The notes: generated by a model from the letters alone, not told the origin. 64,000 nt of DNA from Theocolax elegans (GCA_026168455.1 CM047431.1:23811365-23875364), one strand, 5' to 3'. Shown: positions 33,453 through 44,185, numbered from the stretch's first letter. Program-made: numbers and translations.

Positions 33453-35861
33453 TCTTCTTCAACTGTTTGGTCCACGGAGGCTATTTTGTTTCCCCTCTAC
33501 CCTTCGCGCAAGCGTGACGAGCTTTCCCTCATCCGCCAAAGTTAAATAAAATTAGATTATTTCATTTAACTTTCTTTAAAAATATTTATTTTTTTGTTGC
33601 TATTCTTTAACTCCGCCGAGATCAATGGTTGCCACCGATTGTCAGCAAAATAATTATTATATCATTTATAATTAATAGACATTCAATTGATTAATTTGAG
33701 TTCGTTTATTGTAAAAACACAATGAATACGTTGCAACCGAAAGAAGATTGATCATGAAAAAGTAGTACAGAAACATGGCTTATATCTTTTTTTATATTTT
33801 TCGATAATTTTACAACGTTTCTTGATTATTTATACCAGATTTTTCATAACGGGGTGTATGTACAATATACCTAATATGGGAATTCGTTATGGATATAAAG
33901 GTGAAAATTTAGCTCAGTATATTCCACATGAATTATAATTTCTTGTAGTAAGGAATTATATAAAAATTTACATACACTCCGCATCAAAATTATCGCAACA
34001 AGATTTAAGTTATTAAAATTATTAAAATTAAAATTGATAGAATTATAAGCATTTGAAACATGGCCATTTTTCGAATGCTTGTAATTCGATCAATTTTTAT
34101 TGCATTGAGATAACTTTTTTTTGTTTTGTAGGGGATTCAGACCGCAGGGTCCCTAGTGTAAGAAACGATTCACACAATCGACACTTTTCAGGGCCACAAT
34201 GATGCGTAAGTCCAACCAATAACCTCCTCGCGGTACGCATCGAGTAATGCTGATGTTGACGGTATTTGACTAAAACATAGGAAGATCTTTAAAATGGCAT
34301 AACTCGGTCAAAAAAAGTCGTAAAGGGTCGACTTTTTTTTAAAATTCTCGTTAAAAAGTCTACTTTAAGGTGGTATTTGTTGTTTTTTGAAAAAAATTTT
34401 TTGGTATTTCAGGTAAACGTGCAAACTATTGCGTTGTTTAAGAAAAAGAAGTTGGTAGGAGGGTTGCCAGATGGCGATTTTTTCTCCTTGTTGCTCTTGC
34501 TTAATAAACATCAATATACGTAAGAGAGAAAAGGAAAAAAAATCGCCAACTGGTCACTCTGGTTGGTAGGCCTGATTAAGACATAGCAATGTGGCAATAT
34601 CTCGCAGCTATTAGGCATTATTTTTTTCTCAAAGTGCACGTAATTCCTTACAAAACAAAAAAAAATTATCTCAATACGATGAAAATTGACCGAGCTACAA
34701 GCATTTAAAAAATGACAATTTTTCTGTGAAAAATCTTGTTGCGATAATTTTGATGCCGAGTGTATAATTGTATTAAATTAAGTTTACTATGTAGCACGTA
34801 CATATGTCATTCGTAAAAACGCGTGATTTTTGACATGCCAAATCGGTTCGAACTAATCATGTTATTTGGCATATGAAAAATCAAGTGCTAAATTACATAT
34901 TACTATGTGATTAAGCATATAATTTTGCATAACATTAAACGCATATATCAGCGTGTATATTTTCAGTAGGGTGATATCAGTGAGGTTATTTGGACAATTT
35001 TATTTTGAAGTTAGGAGTATCTAATTTGTAGATTATAACAAGGATGCTCCTAGTAATTCTCTAATAATGATATTGTAGAAGTTATTTTTAAAATTTTAAT
35101 GTTTCGAGGTTAGAAATATATATTTTATAGGTTACAACTAGTATGATGATTAAAATTAATTTAGTACAAAAATTGCAGTTTCGTTAAAGTCTAGATTATG
35201 GGTATATTATAATTAGATTGTCTGCTGCTACCGCAGGAGTTTGTTATGTGCTAACAAGGAAACCTAATCCAACGGCATCTACCATGTAATGTCCAACGAC
35301 ATCAACCATGCAACGGCATCTACCGTGTAATGTCCACATAGGAAAGCCTGAGCAGGAATGCTATCTACCTATTTTTTATGTTTCAATTATTTGAAAATAC
35401 TCAATCGTACTTTTGTCCTGATATAATTCTGATTTTATTTTGACTCAATTCTGATTTTATACTGATTCAGTATCATTTCAATTCTTTGTTTTAGAAAAAA
35501 TTTCTCTGCTGATTCATTTTAGTGTTGATTTTATATTGATTTCAGTATGAAATCAATACTAAATCAGCATGGCTATTTTTAACAAGAAAATAATAGTACA
35601 TTACGATACGAGTGGGAACACATACTCCGCACGAGTATCGTATACGATTTTTCATCACTCTGTGCGGAAAGTTTGATGTTAATATTACTTTCTGCACTGA
35701 GCTAAGCCTCTGAATATCGAACTTTCCGCACGGAGTGATGAAAATGTATTTTTCACCACACGTAGACCGAAAGTACCACATTCCCTCCCGTCACCGAAAA
35801 AGGAATGTGTTATTTTCGGCCTACTGGTGGTGAAAAATAGTATACATCCCACGGGAGGTAA
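33021..35861. repeat. Tandem duplication, copy B
   Basis: Second copy of 30,180-33,020. It continues past the junction into the rest of the hairpin-rich TIR element (GGTAAAATGGTCACCCC), so copy B has the ancestral right flank and copy A the ancestral left flank. Confidence 0.9.
33975..34762. mobile_element. Tc1/mariner-type miniature element, copy B
   Basis: Copy of 31,134-31,919, flanked by TA, two bases longer through A/T-run changes. It was carried by the tandem duplication. Confidence 0.8.
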
Positions 35862-36429
35862 AATGGTCACCCCATAGCACATGTTTGCCACCCTCGCCTT
35901 CGGCTCAGGTGCCAATTTACATGTGCTATGGACTGACCAATACTTTACCTCCCTAGGTGTGTAATATACTATTCTTAACTCCGTGCGCAAAATTCGATTT
36001 TGCGCACGCATTTGAGTGCGCAAAATAGTACATTCCCGCACTAGTGCGCAAAATAAACTTTTCCTGCAATAGTGCTCAAAATTATCAGAGACAAAGTGAT
36101 TTCAACCCCGTACCACCTTTTCACCCTCGCTTTGCTCGGGCGCAAACATCGGTTCGGGGTGAAATAATTTTTTCTCTTATAATTGTGAGTACTGTTGCAG
36201 GAAAATTTTATTTTACCCACTATTGCAGCAATTATGTACTATCTCGCTCGCTCAAATGTCAGCACAAAATGAAATCTTTGCGCAATTCGTTAGGAAAAAT
36301 AGTATACGATATACGTGCGCATAGGTGACTTCCACACTCGTCTTTTTGTCACCCTCGCTTCGCTCGAGCGGCAAATCCGACTCGTGTGAGAATCACCTAT
36401 TTTGTGCACTTGTATCGTAATGTACTATT
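35592..36429. mobile_element. Hairpin-rich non-autonomous TIR element (838 bp)
   Basis: The ends are inverted: AATAGTACATTACGATAC at 35,592 and its exact inverse ending at 36,429. The inside is a chain of small inverted modules: CGTATACGAT; CGGAAAGTT/AACTTTCCG; TAGCACATGT/ACATGTGCTA at 35,875 and 35,921; TGCGCAAAAT/ATTTTGCGCA near 35,990; CACTAGTG; and twice a CCCTCGCTT(T/C)GCTCG(G/A)G hairpin (36,124 and 36,352). No coding frame is credible. Family unknown to me; another copy is at 46,213-46,858. Confidence 0.7.
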
Positions 36430-36664
36430 TTACCCAGTCTAGTTATTAAGTTGCAAATAGCAATAGAGTGCGGAAAGTCGATTGTCAATTAGTCTTGTAT
36501 TCTAAATGCCATTTTTAAGTATTTACTTTAGCTTTTTTACAATAAACATGAATTATTGTGAACTTGTATTTTAATTGAACATATGATAGGCAAAATTTCT
36601 TTCTAAAATTTTAAGCATTGCGTGTAGATTGAAAAAGTATTTTAAATAGAAGATTCATTTTTAC

Positions 36665-36753
36665 CTGATGCAACAATGTGCAGCTGTTAGACACCATTCA
36701 GTACTAATAATAACTCCTCCGCAAATGTGTTTATTATTGAACTGTAGGGACAA
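36665..36753 (-). CDS. Trypsin-like serine protease, single exon with catalytic His
   Basis: The minus strand reads acceptor TATATTTTCAG, then an 89-bp exon, then donor GTAAAAATG. It encodes HICGGVIISTEWCLTAAHCC: the CGG-hydrophobic-IS block and TAAHC box of S1-family proteases, whose His is the first member of the His/Asp/Ser triad. Splice boundaries around the His exon are as expected for insect trypsins (ends in phase 2). I find no exon with the Asp (DIAL-like) or GDSGGP boxes elsewhere in the window. Other exons may lie outside, or this is an exon relic. A SINE lies 90 bp upstream in the intron. The only convincing host-gene sequence here. Confidence 0.75.
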
Positions 36754-36843
36754 CTGAAAATATAAAACAAAATAGTTTAAATATAGTATAAATAAGTAGT
36801 ATAGTAATATTAGCCGGAATATTGTTAAACATATTACAATTGA

Positions 36844-37056
36844 GGCCTGCGATGATGGCTCGGTCGGTAGGGCGTCGGGCTCGTAATCAGGAGGTCTCAG
36901 GTTCGATTCCTGGCCCCGGCCGATTAATACAAGCATCACTGGCGAATGTATTTTCAACAAGTGCTTTCTTCACCAAGACATCGTATGACCTCCGTCGCTG
37001 ATTAGTATCGATTTGGGAGCATAAAAAGAGCGACGTTAAAATAATAAAAAAAAAAA
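36844..37056 (+). mobile_element. tRNA-derived SINE with target duplication
   Basis: The tRNA head (36,844-36,922) shows GGCTCGGTCGGTAG (A box), loop CTCGTAA (anticodon CGU, Thr-like) and GGTTCGATTCC (B box). A ~110-bp body and an A-rich tail ending at 37,056 follow. The flanks ATATTACAATTG (36,831) and ATATTTTACAATTAG (37,056) look like a slightly diverged target duplication. The antisense of the head produces the peptide phrase RGQESNLRPPDYEPDALPTE, a known hallmark of tRNA-SINE read-through, not a protein. Confidence 0.8.
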
Positions 37057-37070
37057 TATTTTACAATTAG

Positions 37071-37942
37071 TTGCGACGGTAACAACTTGTCTTTATCAAA
37101 CAGTACATATCTTATCTTACACAATATAAAACTTGTACCAAATATTTGCACCTAAATCCCCTACAATCAACCACTTAAAACCAGTAATTCTATATGATAC
37201 AAAGATCTCAATCTTGCGCAGTGGGATTGTGTTCTGATTGGTTAATCCGCAGGTGGGTTGTACAAATTTACTTGCCAAAGAAAGTTACAATATTTTTTTT
37301 ATTTTAGTAATAAAATTGATATTGCATGTTTAAGTAAAAGTTTATATATTTTGAGATAAGTGTCAGTAAACAGCTAGTGTTGAAAAAAAACTTGAAAATT
37401 TTAACGTTTTGAGGTTACAAAATTTTTTTAAAAATTAAATGGAAATTACCATGTTAATTTTTGTGAATTTTTTGTCTTTCTTTAAATTATCATAACTTTT
37501 TACAGAATTGAAAGCCACAAAAATGCTACAGACTATTTTAAAGGTATTACTTCAAGCTATTTTTTAGATTTTTGGATGAAAAAATCAATTGTGGCGTACA
37601 TATACTTTTTTTAAGTTAATATTGACATGTAGATTATGTAACATTGACCTTGAGATTAGAAATTCTTACCCAGAAGAATAAATTCTAGACACAATTAGCA
37701 ACGAATGTTACGTATAATGTTCTATAGTAAATGTTAATAGATTTTGAGTTAAATAGCGGTGAACCCAGCTGGTGTTGAAAAAAACTTGGAATAATTCACT
37801 TTTGGAGGTTAGAATAACTTTTGAGCAAATAGATTACAGTACTTAAAAATTTTTTTCTGTATATTCTGAAAAACATTTGCAATGTGTAGCCAAAATTTGG
37901 TGCATTTTAAAATTTTGATCGAACCACTTCACGTGGAATATC

Positions 37943-37947
<5 letters not shown>
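37071..37947. repeat. Diverged ~395-bp direct repeat, ending in a MITE-like terminus
   Basis: The phrase TTTTGAG..TAA...AGCTRGTGTTGAAAAAAACTTG occurs at about 37,357 and 37,752. The right end CCACTTCACGTGGAATATCCC (37,932-37,951) closely resembles the terminus CCACTTGACGTGAAATAGCCC of the MITE at 39,868-40,201, so part of this interval is probably an old relative of that element. No gene. Confidence 0.45.
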
Positions 37948-37990
<43 letters not shown>

Positions 37991-38168
37991 CCCAATAGGG
38001 GTTTATGCAGCCCAAGAAAGAGAGGGAAGATGCTTACTTTAGCACGTGCGAGAGAGACCTTCGGGATTATGCAGCCCGGGCTGCATAAACCTGCCATACC
38101 CCCAATGGGTGTAAGGGAGATAGGGTTATTGGACAGTAACACGTCGGGCTGCATAACACCCGGTGGGG

Positions 38169-38205
<37 letters not shown>
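37948..38205. repeat. Palindromic TATGCAGCCC element inside (AT)n
   Basis: AT runs (37,948-37,986 and 38,170-38,200) flank a GC-richer segment. At about 38,067-38,088 it holds a perfect 22-bp palindrome with half-site TTATGCAGCCC. The words GTTTATGCAGCCC and GGGCTGCATAACACCC lie near its edges. It has the same plan as 8346-8600. Confidence 0.65.
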
Positions 38206-39592
38206 TAATATTTTTTATATTAATAATAATTGGTATTAATTAATAATATATTCAATTTATTTATACAAATTGATAAATTGGTAAACTGTGTGAAGCCACG
38301 ACATACACAATAAGCACAATAGGAAAAGAAGATGGTTTAATCGGCATTAGGCATTAACCTATCAGCTGCGCTCACGTAGCTCACGGAGCGGGGTGAGCAA
38401 GCTTCCGCCGAGCATCAGCCTTCCGAGCTCGTCGACCCTTTTGTGGCTGGCAGTAATTTAAAAAGTCCAGGTACCTGAGGCCGCCTGCTAATATTATTTT
38501 TCCTCTATTCGTCGTTGAAAAGGGCCAAGTACCGATGAAAATCAACACGGCATGCCAAAGTGAAATAAAAGCTATCTATACGGCTATAGTGTATGCATAT
38601 GTATTTTCCAATATACGTCAGTTGCCTTCGCACGCGTCAAAACCGTTCGGGCAAAGTTTCATTTAATTAATATTTGTTATCTTGATTTATGTAGTTTGTT
38701 ATTCTTTTATTATCTTTAAAGACCTTGTAAATCTCAATATTTTCTTATAAGTGGAGATTAAGCCCTCGTGACCACCGATATTTATTGTTTTCATATAATT
38801 TCCTTGCCGTCTTACCAGTTATTTCTGTTGACTGTTACGTTTTTTCAACGCGTTTAATTAAAGTATATACTCAGCATTTTCGGCCAACTAATATTGTATA
38901 TACTATACATAATTGTAGCCTCTATTATCCTCGTTATTATATCTGAAACTTGCAAATTAAAAGGTTAACGTCATAGTTAAAGATTAGTTCTTTATTTTAT
39001 TTATTAGTTCATAATTTATCCCTACTGTAAATAACAAGCGAAACAACTACCGTTTCGACCTCACGACTTTTCAACTGAGCGACATCGGGGTTGAAGCTTC
39101 TCACGTAAGTAGTTGTGGTGGATATGGCAAGGAATTTCAGCAGTGGGAGATGTTCGGAATTAGTTTCCCTTATATACACGTACACAAATAAACCCTATAT
39201 TCATTAAAAAATACAATCGGCAAGTCTGCGCCTCTGAAACTCTTAATATTAAAAATACTAAATAGAATATTAAAATAACTCGTGAACTAAAAATCAAACT
39301 GTGTTCGTAGACTAGCAGGATATACACAAGAGTGGCGCGCATTCGTCACAATACGCAAGACGGTACTTCTTCGTCTTTTCTCGTGAGGTGGCGCTTTCTC
39401 CGTAGGATGCGGAGCTCGCTGGTATCGCTCAACCAACCGTATAAATCTGTTATCAAACAAATAATACATAGCAATGTTTTAATTTTTAATTGTTTCCAGC
39501 TGACTTTGTCTCACGACAACAACAGGATAATAGGTTTTACCTGTCATATTTGAGAGCTTTGTCCACCCATATGACCTCTTGAGATGTATTAC
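38206..39592. other. Unannotated spacer
   Basis: A GC-richer patch at about 38,340-38,480 (AGCTCACGGAGCGGGGTGAG) and another at 39,330-39,440 interrupt AT-rich DNA. Open frames here are short and lack family features. Part of 39,490-39,592 may still belong to the copia relic. Confidence 0.35.
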
Positions 39593-40330
39593 TCAGGTAC
39601 TTTGCATGGCAAGTTCATATTCTACATATATCTGTTTGTAGCTTCTCCAGACTATAGCATTTCCAAACAGTTTTATAATATACCCTCTCGTTGATTCTTC
39701 TATACCTTTATTAACACTTATTAAACATACTTTTTCTTGTTTACCCAGTAGGTTTCTTGTGTGTTTGAGGTAATTCTGAGGATATTCTCCTGATTCACTT
39801 TTATGTTTCACACAATATGCCTTAGCGTATTTACAATACTCATTAATCAAAACCACTATATACATATGGGCGATTTCACGTCAAGTGGTATGATAAAAAT
39901 TTTAAATCACACCAAATTTTGAGAACAGTCTGGAAATATCTTCCAGAAAATAGAAAAAAACTTTTAGGTGATGAAAATAATTTGACTGAGAGTTATTCCA
40001 CCATAAAAAATGAAAATTTTTTAATTTTTAAAAAAAATGGCTATATTCTTAAATATAATAACTATGTATAGAATAACTGTCAGTCAAATTATTTTCAACA
40101 CCTAAAATTCTTTTTCTATTTTCTGGAAGATATTTCCAGCCTGATCTCAATATTTGGTGCGATTTAAAATTTTCATCATACCACTTGACGTGAAATAGCC
40201 CATATTCTCACCTGGAAAAGAGTGTGGCGATAGTTTATCCATCGTGTCCGCATGTATTGTGCGAAGGGGTTTTTTCTAAACGCTGTCTATTGTTTTTGAA
40301 TACTGGTTTTTCCATTTTAGCAAGTATACA
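39593..40330 (-). pseudogene. Ty1/copia integrase fragment, split by a MITE
   Basis: The frame 39,865-39,593 encodes YIVVLINEYCKYAKAYCVKH, the start of the rve integrase core (usual F..FIDDYSR...V..LK.KSE), in which the first catalytic Asp has become Asn. On the far side of a MITE (39,868-40,201), antisense of ~40,330-40,210 reads AKMEKPVFKNNRQR, the linker just before the core in copia polyproteins. The two sides are continuous once the MITE and one ATAT copy are discounted. Stops further upstream (40,340-40,640, a degenerate GAG-pre-integrase region) show an old relic. Confidence 0.7.
39868..40201. mobile_element. Foldback MITE (334 bp) with ATAT target duplication
   Basis: It starts GGGCGATTTCACGTCAAGTG and ends with its near-inverse (CCACTTGACGTGAAATAGCCC). 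The arms pair over ~150 bp around a centre near 40,035. ATAT lies on both sides (39,864-39,867 and 40,202-40,205). It interrupts a copia integrase frame. Confidence 0.85.
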
Positions 40331-40894
40331 AGGCTAGCGATCCATGATCTCTTTATTTAATTTGACATTTCTTAATTCATTCTTTTACTTTTTCTTTTTT
40401 TTTTGGCACATCTTTGAATATCCTCTCCTAATTTTTCTATCTCTGGATTTGTGATTGGGTAATTTAAATTGAGTATTTTTTTGTTTAACCAGTAATCATT
40501 GACCTCTGCATTTGAACGTTTTCTTCCGTATTTTCTTTTTCATTCCCATTCCCAATCTTATACGAAAATTTGCCAAAATAGATTTAAAACACGTAAAACC
40601 CTTGTAACAGTCGATTTTGTTAAGCAAGCAACGCTTCACTATTAGTAAGCATTATATAATAAAAATCATAATATAATAATATCCATAACAAATTGAGCAA
40701 TTACTATCCTACATACTTTTTTATTAATTTATAATAAATAAACTGGAATATTAGGAATATGACCGCGCGGGGTGTCCTGTCCCCGTATGCGGCGCGTCCC
40801 CCGGGTGGCGGATGGGGGAATGCTCGTCACTCTAGCGTGAAGGGTAGAGGTGAAATAAAATAATCTCCGTGGACCAAACAGTACAACCAGAAGT

Positions 40895-42451
40895 ATGAGC
40901 AAGCGAGATGAAAACATACTACCCCAAGCGGGCAACTCCAAACTAGGAGTGTATCCCGTCGTCGGTTCCGATCGGGTGAAAGCCCCGGTGGCCGGCGCTG
41001 GCCTCATGGATTTTGGGGGAGGCCACAAACCGCTTAGTTCTAACATCACGTCAGAGGCGGGGTCCTCGAAAGAAAACCCCCAACAGCAGCCGCTATCCCA
41101 GATGCTGAGTCTTCCTTCTGCAAGCAGGTTACGAAGCGGTAGCGTTACCAGCATTGGTAGCGCCATCAGCGGCATCTCTGCCTATAGCAGAGAATCTCAA
41201 GAGGAGATAGAAGTGTTCCGTAAGGAATACGAGAAGGTGGAGAAGGCGCAGGAGGAGATCGACTCCACTTACGACCATCTGAAAAAAGAACTTCAGGCAA
41301 TGTTGGCAGCTTGTGCAAAGCAGCCAAACATTTCCATGGTTGTCAAAACAGGGTTGAAAACAGTAGACGCTCTTGTACAAGAGCTCTACGGGAAAACGAA
41401 GAAGATGTCTTTAGCAGTCGATGATTACAAATGCCAAGTCGAGGATTATCGAGTTGGCCACGAGAATCGTCGGCGGCCTAAGAGAAGAGGCATCATTGCT
41501 AAAGCCGTCATCGCGGCTACAGCCAAGATACAGGCTCAAAAGAGGAGTAGGGAGGGCCCTCAAAGCCCACCCGAGGCCTCTAAAACCCGTAAGAAGAAGA
41601 AACCTCGCAAGGAGGTGCCACCACCTGGTAAGGACAAGGAGCAATCCAAGTCCAAGCCTGTGGTGGAAAAGAAGAAGCCGACGGTTAAGTCGGGACAGGC
41701 GCCTCTTGACAGGAGAAAGCGCCAGAAGGCGCCGGTATCCACCCTGGTGGTCACAATCGCGAGGAACCGAACGTTTGCTGAAGTTCTGGGGAAGCTCCGA
41801 AAGGAAGTGAATCCGGACGACAGTGGCGCGCAGGTTCTAAGTGTGCGGCCCACAGGGCGGGGGGACGTCCTGCTTCGGCTAGGCAAAAAAACCGATGCGG
41901 CAGTATTCGCGGAGAAAGTGCGTACTGCTACCCAAGGAATGGGAGAAGTTCGAGTCCGAGATCGAAGGGTTACCCTTGAGATCAGAGACCTGGACGCTCT
42001 CACAACGAGGGACGAAGTGGTGGCAGCCCTAAATAAAGTGCTTACTTCTTCGCCTGAGGGCCGAGAGGTGACGCTTTTGGGCCTAAACCGCAGTCAACAG
42101 AAGACAGCCATCGTGAAGCTGGATCACGAGAGCGCTGACAAGCTGAAGTCGATGCGGCATCTCTGCGTCGGCTTCGTAAGCTGTCGCGTTCGGGATCGAG
42201 TCTTGGTCGAGAGGTGCTATCGGTGCCTAGACTTCGGCCACACGAAACGGAATTGTAAGGGAGTGGACAGGTCCTCGTCGTGCTACAAGTGCGGCGAGCC
42301 TGGACACAACCTTAAGAACTGCAAGAGCGCTCCCAAATGCTTTCTTTGTCCATCAAAGGATGCTGAGGGAGTGTCTCACGTGGCGGGGTCCGGAGCCTGT
42401 GCCACCTTTAGGCGCGCGCTCGATACCGCCAGAAAGGCCGCTTCACGATAA
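40895..42451 (+). CDS. R1-clade LINE ORF1 protein, intact (518 aa)
   Basis: Full-length open frame. N-terminal third: Gly/Ser/Gln-rich and probably disordered. Residues ~85-140: a Glu/Lys-rich coiled coil (SQEEIEVFRKEYEKVEKAQ). Middle: highly basic (KTRKKKKPRKEVPP). Residues ~290-420: a folded region with TLVVTIARNRTFAEVLGKLR and RGDVLLRLGKKTDAAVFAEK, typical of R1/jockey ORF1 proteins. Near the end are three Cys/His fingers: CYRCLDFGHTKRNC, CYKCGEPGHNLKNC and a longer CFLC...H...C finger; the third spacing is characteristic of the R1 clade. The protein would bind element RNA in ribonucleoprotein particles. The start codon was chosen because the minus paralogue starts at the equivalent MSKR. 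It is the best-preserved coding sequence in the window. Confidence 0.9.
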   Translation: MSKRDENILPQAGNSKLGVYPVVGSDRVKAPVAGAGLMDFGGGHKPLSSNITSEAGSSKENPQQQPLSQMLSLPSASRLRSGSVTSIGSAISGISAYSRESQEEIEVFRKEYEKVEKAQEEIDSTYDHLKKELQAMLAACAKQPNISMVVKTGLKTVDALVQELYGKTKKMSLAVDDYKCQVEDYRVGHENRRRPKRRGIIAKAVIAATAKIQAQKRSREGPQSPPEASKTRKKKKPRKEVPPPGKDKEQSKSKPVVEKKKPTVKSGQAPLDRRKRQKAPVSTLVVTIARNRTFAEVLGKLRKEVNPDDSGAQVLSVRPTGRGDVLLRLGKKTDAAVFAEKVRTATQGMGEVRVRDRRVTLEIRDLDALTTRDEVVAALNKVLTSSPEGREVTLLGLNRSQQKTAIVKLDHESADKLKSMRHLCVGFVSCRVRDRVLVERCYRCLDFGHTKRNCKGVDRSSSCYKCGEPGHNLKNCKSAPKCFLCPSKDAEGVSHVAGSGACATFRRALDTARKAASR

Positions 42452-42666
42452 GTGGCAGTCTCATCGAGGGAGGAAAGAAGAAACAGGACCGACCGAATTG
42501 ACGCATGTCACAAGACACGCCTCCCAGCTTGAAGTAATGTGAAAAACAGTTCCGGGCTGGGCAGGTGAAAGCGTTGGGTTTGGAGTTTTAGCCGGTAAGA
42601 ATCCGGCACTGGCGACGAGTGCGGACCCTCGTCGTCGTCTTATGTAAGATTTCTCCAGTTTCCCAC

Positions 42667-42667
42667 G

Positions 42668-42716
<49 letters not shown>
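42667..42716 (+). other. A-tail of the R1-like retrocopy
   Basis: About 50 consecutive A residues directly before the right target duplication. Confidence 0.95.
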
Positions 42717-42718
<2 letters not shown>

Positions 42719-42984
42719 AGGAATATGAACGGCAATTAAATTATAATCGTTTAATTTTTATTAATTAAATCTTTTTATCTATATATTCAATTTCTCGCAT
42801 CGACAAGGTAAGCATAAAGTTATTTAAACAAAAATTATTAAATGAAATAAAACATTTTTTTATCGGACAATTAAGTCTTCATAATAAATTGTTAGCTCCG
42901 ATTCCCGAGTCCGAATAGACAATTACAAGGGAACATTCACAACTTCCGATTCGCGATTAGACAATTACAAGGAGAGTCAAGACA

Positions 42985-43560
42985 CTTTGGTAAAAGAATC
43001 CATACCAAACTGTACGATATGATTTCTACTACAAAAATATGAAGACAGCCGGTGTTTTAGATTCCAATGCTCTTTTTTATGATAGATATAAACAAATAAC
43101 AAAAATTTTCGCCGAAAAAATCCGTGACTCTGATTGCTTATGACTCGGAAATTTTTAAAGAAAATTAAGATTTAATACAAACTTTTTAAGAAAAAGAAGC
43201 TCAAATATCTTAATTTTATCGAACGTTTAGCTTACTACTTGATGATTTCTTTAGGCCTATATTTCGTCTAATTCTTATTTCTTTCATAACTTTTGACCAA
43301 ATTAAAACATTGAAGCTTCTTTTTTTACAAAACGTATCTATTAAATCTCAGTTTTCTTTAAAAATTTGGTTTGATCGTACATCTTTACTTGTTTCCAAGT
43401 TATAATCGATCAAAGTAATGGGTTTCTTCTGCGAGATTTTTTGTTATTTGCTTATATTTATCAAAAAAGGGCATTGACATCTAAAACTCTAACTTTCTTC
43501 ATATTTTTATAGTAGAAATTATATTCTAGAGTTTGGTAAGGATCCGTTTGCCAGAGGGTG
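42985..43560. mobile_element. Old foldback element (~570 bp)
   Basis: The left part (TTGGTAAAAGAATCCATACC... CTACTACAAAAATATGAAGA... ATATAAACAAATAACAAAAA) recurs inverted at 43,440-43,560 with ~80% identity by eye. The middle also pairs around a centre near 43,270. No ORF. It lies between the copia gag and integrase relics. Confidence 0.65.
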
Positions 43561-43873
43561 TGATTTCTCCCTGTAAGTCGAGATTGAAATAAGGAGCAAC
43601 GATAAAGAAATCTGTTTATTGTTTTTTACAATATTTTACTATTGAGTTTAATACGTAAGCAATCACGCTCAGTCATGTCTTACATTGTAATGGCGTGTCT
43701 TGTAGATTTTGCGTAACTGTCCCTTTGGCATTGCCGCCGCATCTTTGATTTTTCAATACGGTTTTCTATAAGACCTCGTTTTTCCTATATAGTACGCGCC
43801 TCTTTTTGCATACTTACCACCACCTCGTTTTCTGTTTGTGTTGTGTTATGTGTCTGTGTTTCTGACTTTTTCA

Positions 43874-44185
43874 TCATACTACTTGTACTGTCTGACCATG
43901 TTGCAGACATAAAAAATTGTCGTAGCGTACCGGACAGACCGTTTGGTAATGACCCCTGATTGTGCACTCGTAGCACTTAATTTTGTTCAGCTGATTCTCT
44001 GAACCCTTATCTCGTCTATGCCCCTCTGAATTTTTAGCCACATTTGCTCTTGATGTCTCTGAATTGTTAGCCTTTTGAGCCTCGATCTGTAACAGGCAAT
44101 TTTTCATGTTATCGATTGTCATCAAAGTCCCTGTCTGACTTCTTACAAGATATGTTGAAACCAATTCTTTACTAATCTCACACAT
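43874..44185 (-). pseudogene. Ty1/copia Gag fragment with zinc knuckle
   Basis: The minus frame contains a gag-like EISKELVSTYLVRSQTGTL stretch, a polar linker and CYECTIRGHYQTVCP, a C-x2-C-x4-H-x4-C knuckle typical of copia Gag. It is upstream (in the minus direction) of the integrase relic at 39,593-40,330, so both probably belong to one element, since interrupted by a foldback, an R1-like retrocopy and a MITE. The frame ends at ~43,785 after a shift. Confidence 0.6.

Larger units (their letters stand above)
40763..42716 (+). mobile_element. R1-like ORF1-only retrocopy with A-tail and 12-bp target duplication
   Basis: A 1,954-bp insertion bounded by TTAGGAATATGA at 40,751-40,762 and 42,717-42,728. 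It has a GC-rich 5' leader, one intact ORF1 (40,895-42,451), a ~210-bp 3' UTR (about 42,452-42,667) and an uninterrupted A-tail of ~50 bases. Target duplication plus A-tail shows target-primed reverse transcription. No ORF2 is present, so it moved using enzymes supplied by a full-length relative. The long A-run and intact frame imply recent insertion. Confidence 0.9.

Noticed and set aside
36661..36960. A single 99-residue protein joining SINE-derived and protease sequence
   Set aside because: The N-terminal half is antisense of a tRNA-headed SINE and the middle is intron. Only the 89-bp splice-bounded exon is protease coding.
40729..42003. Antisense frames over the R1-like ORF1 (for example 40,729-41,175 and 41,560-42,003 on the minus strand)
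   Set aside because: Shadows of the intact plus-strand ORF; no independent features.
42667..42716. A sequencing or vector poly(A) artefact
   Set aside because: It lies exactly between the element's 3' UTR and its right 12-bp target duplication, as expected for a LINE A-tail.
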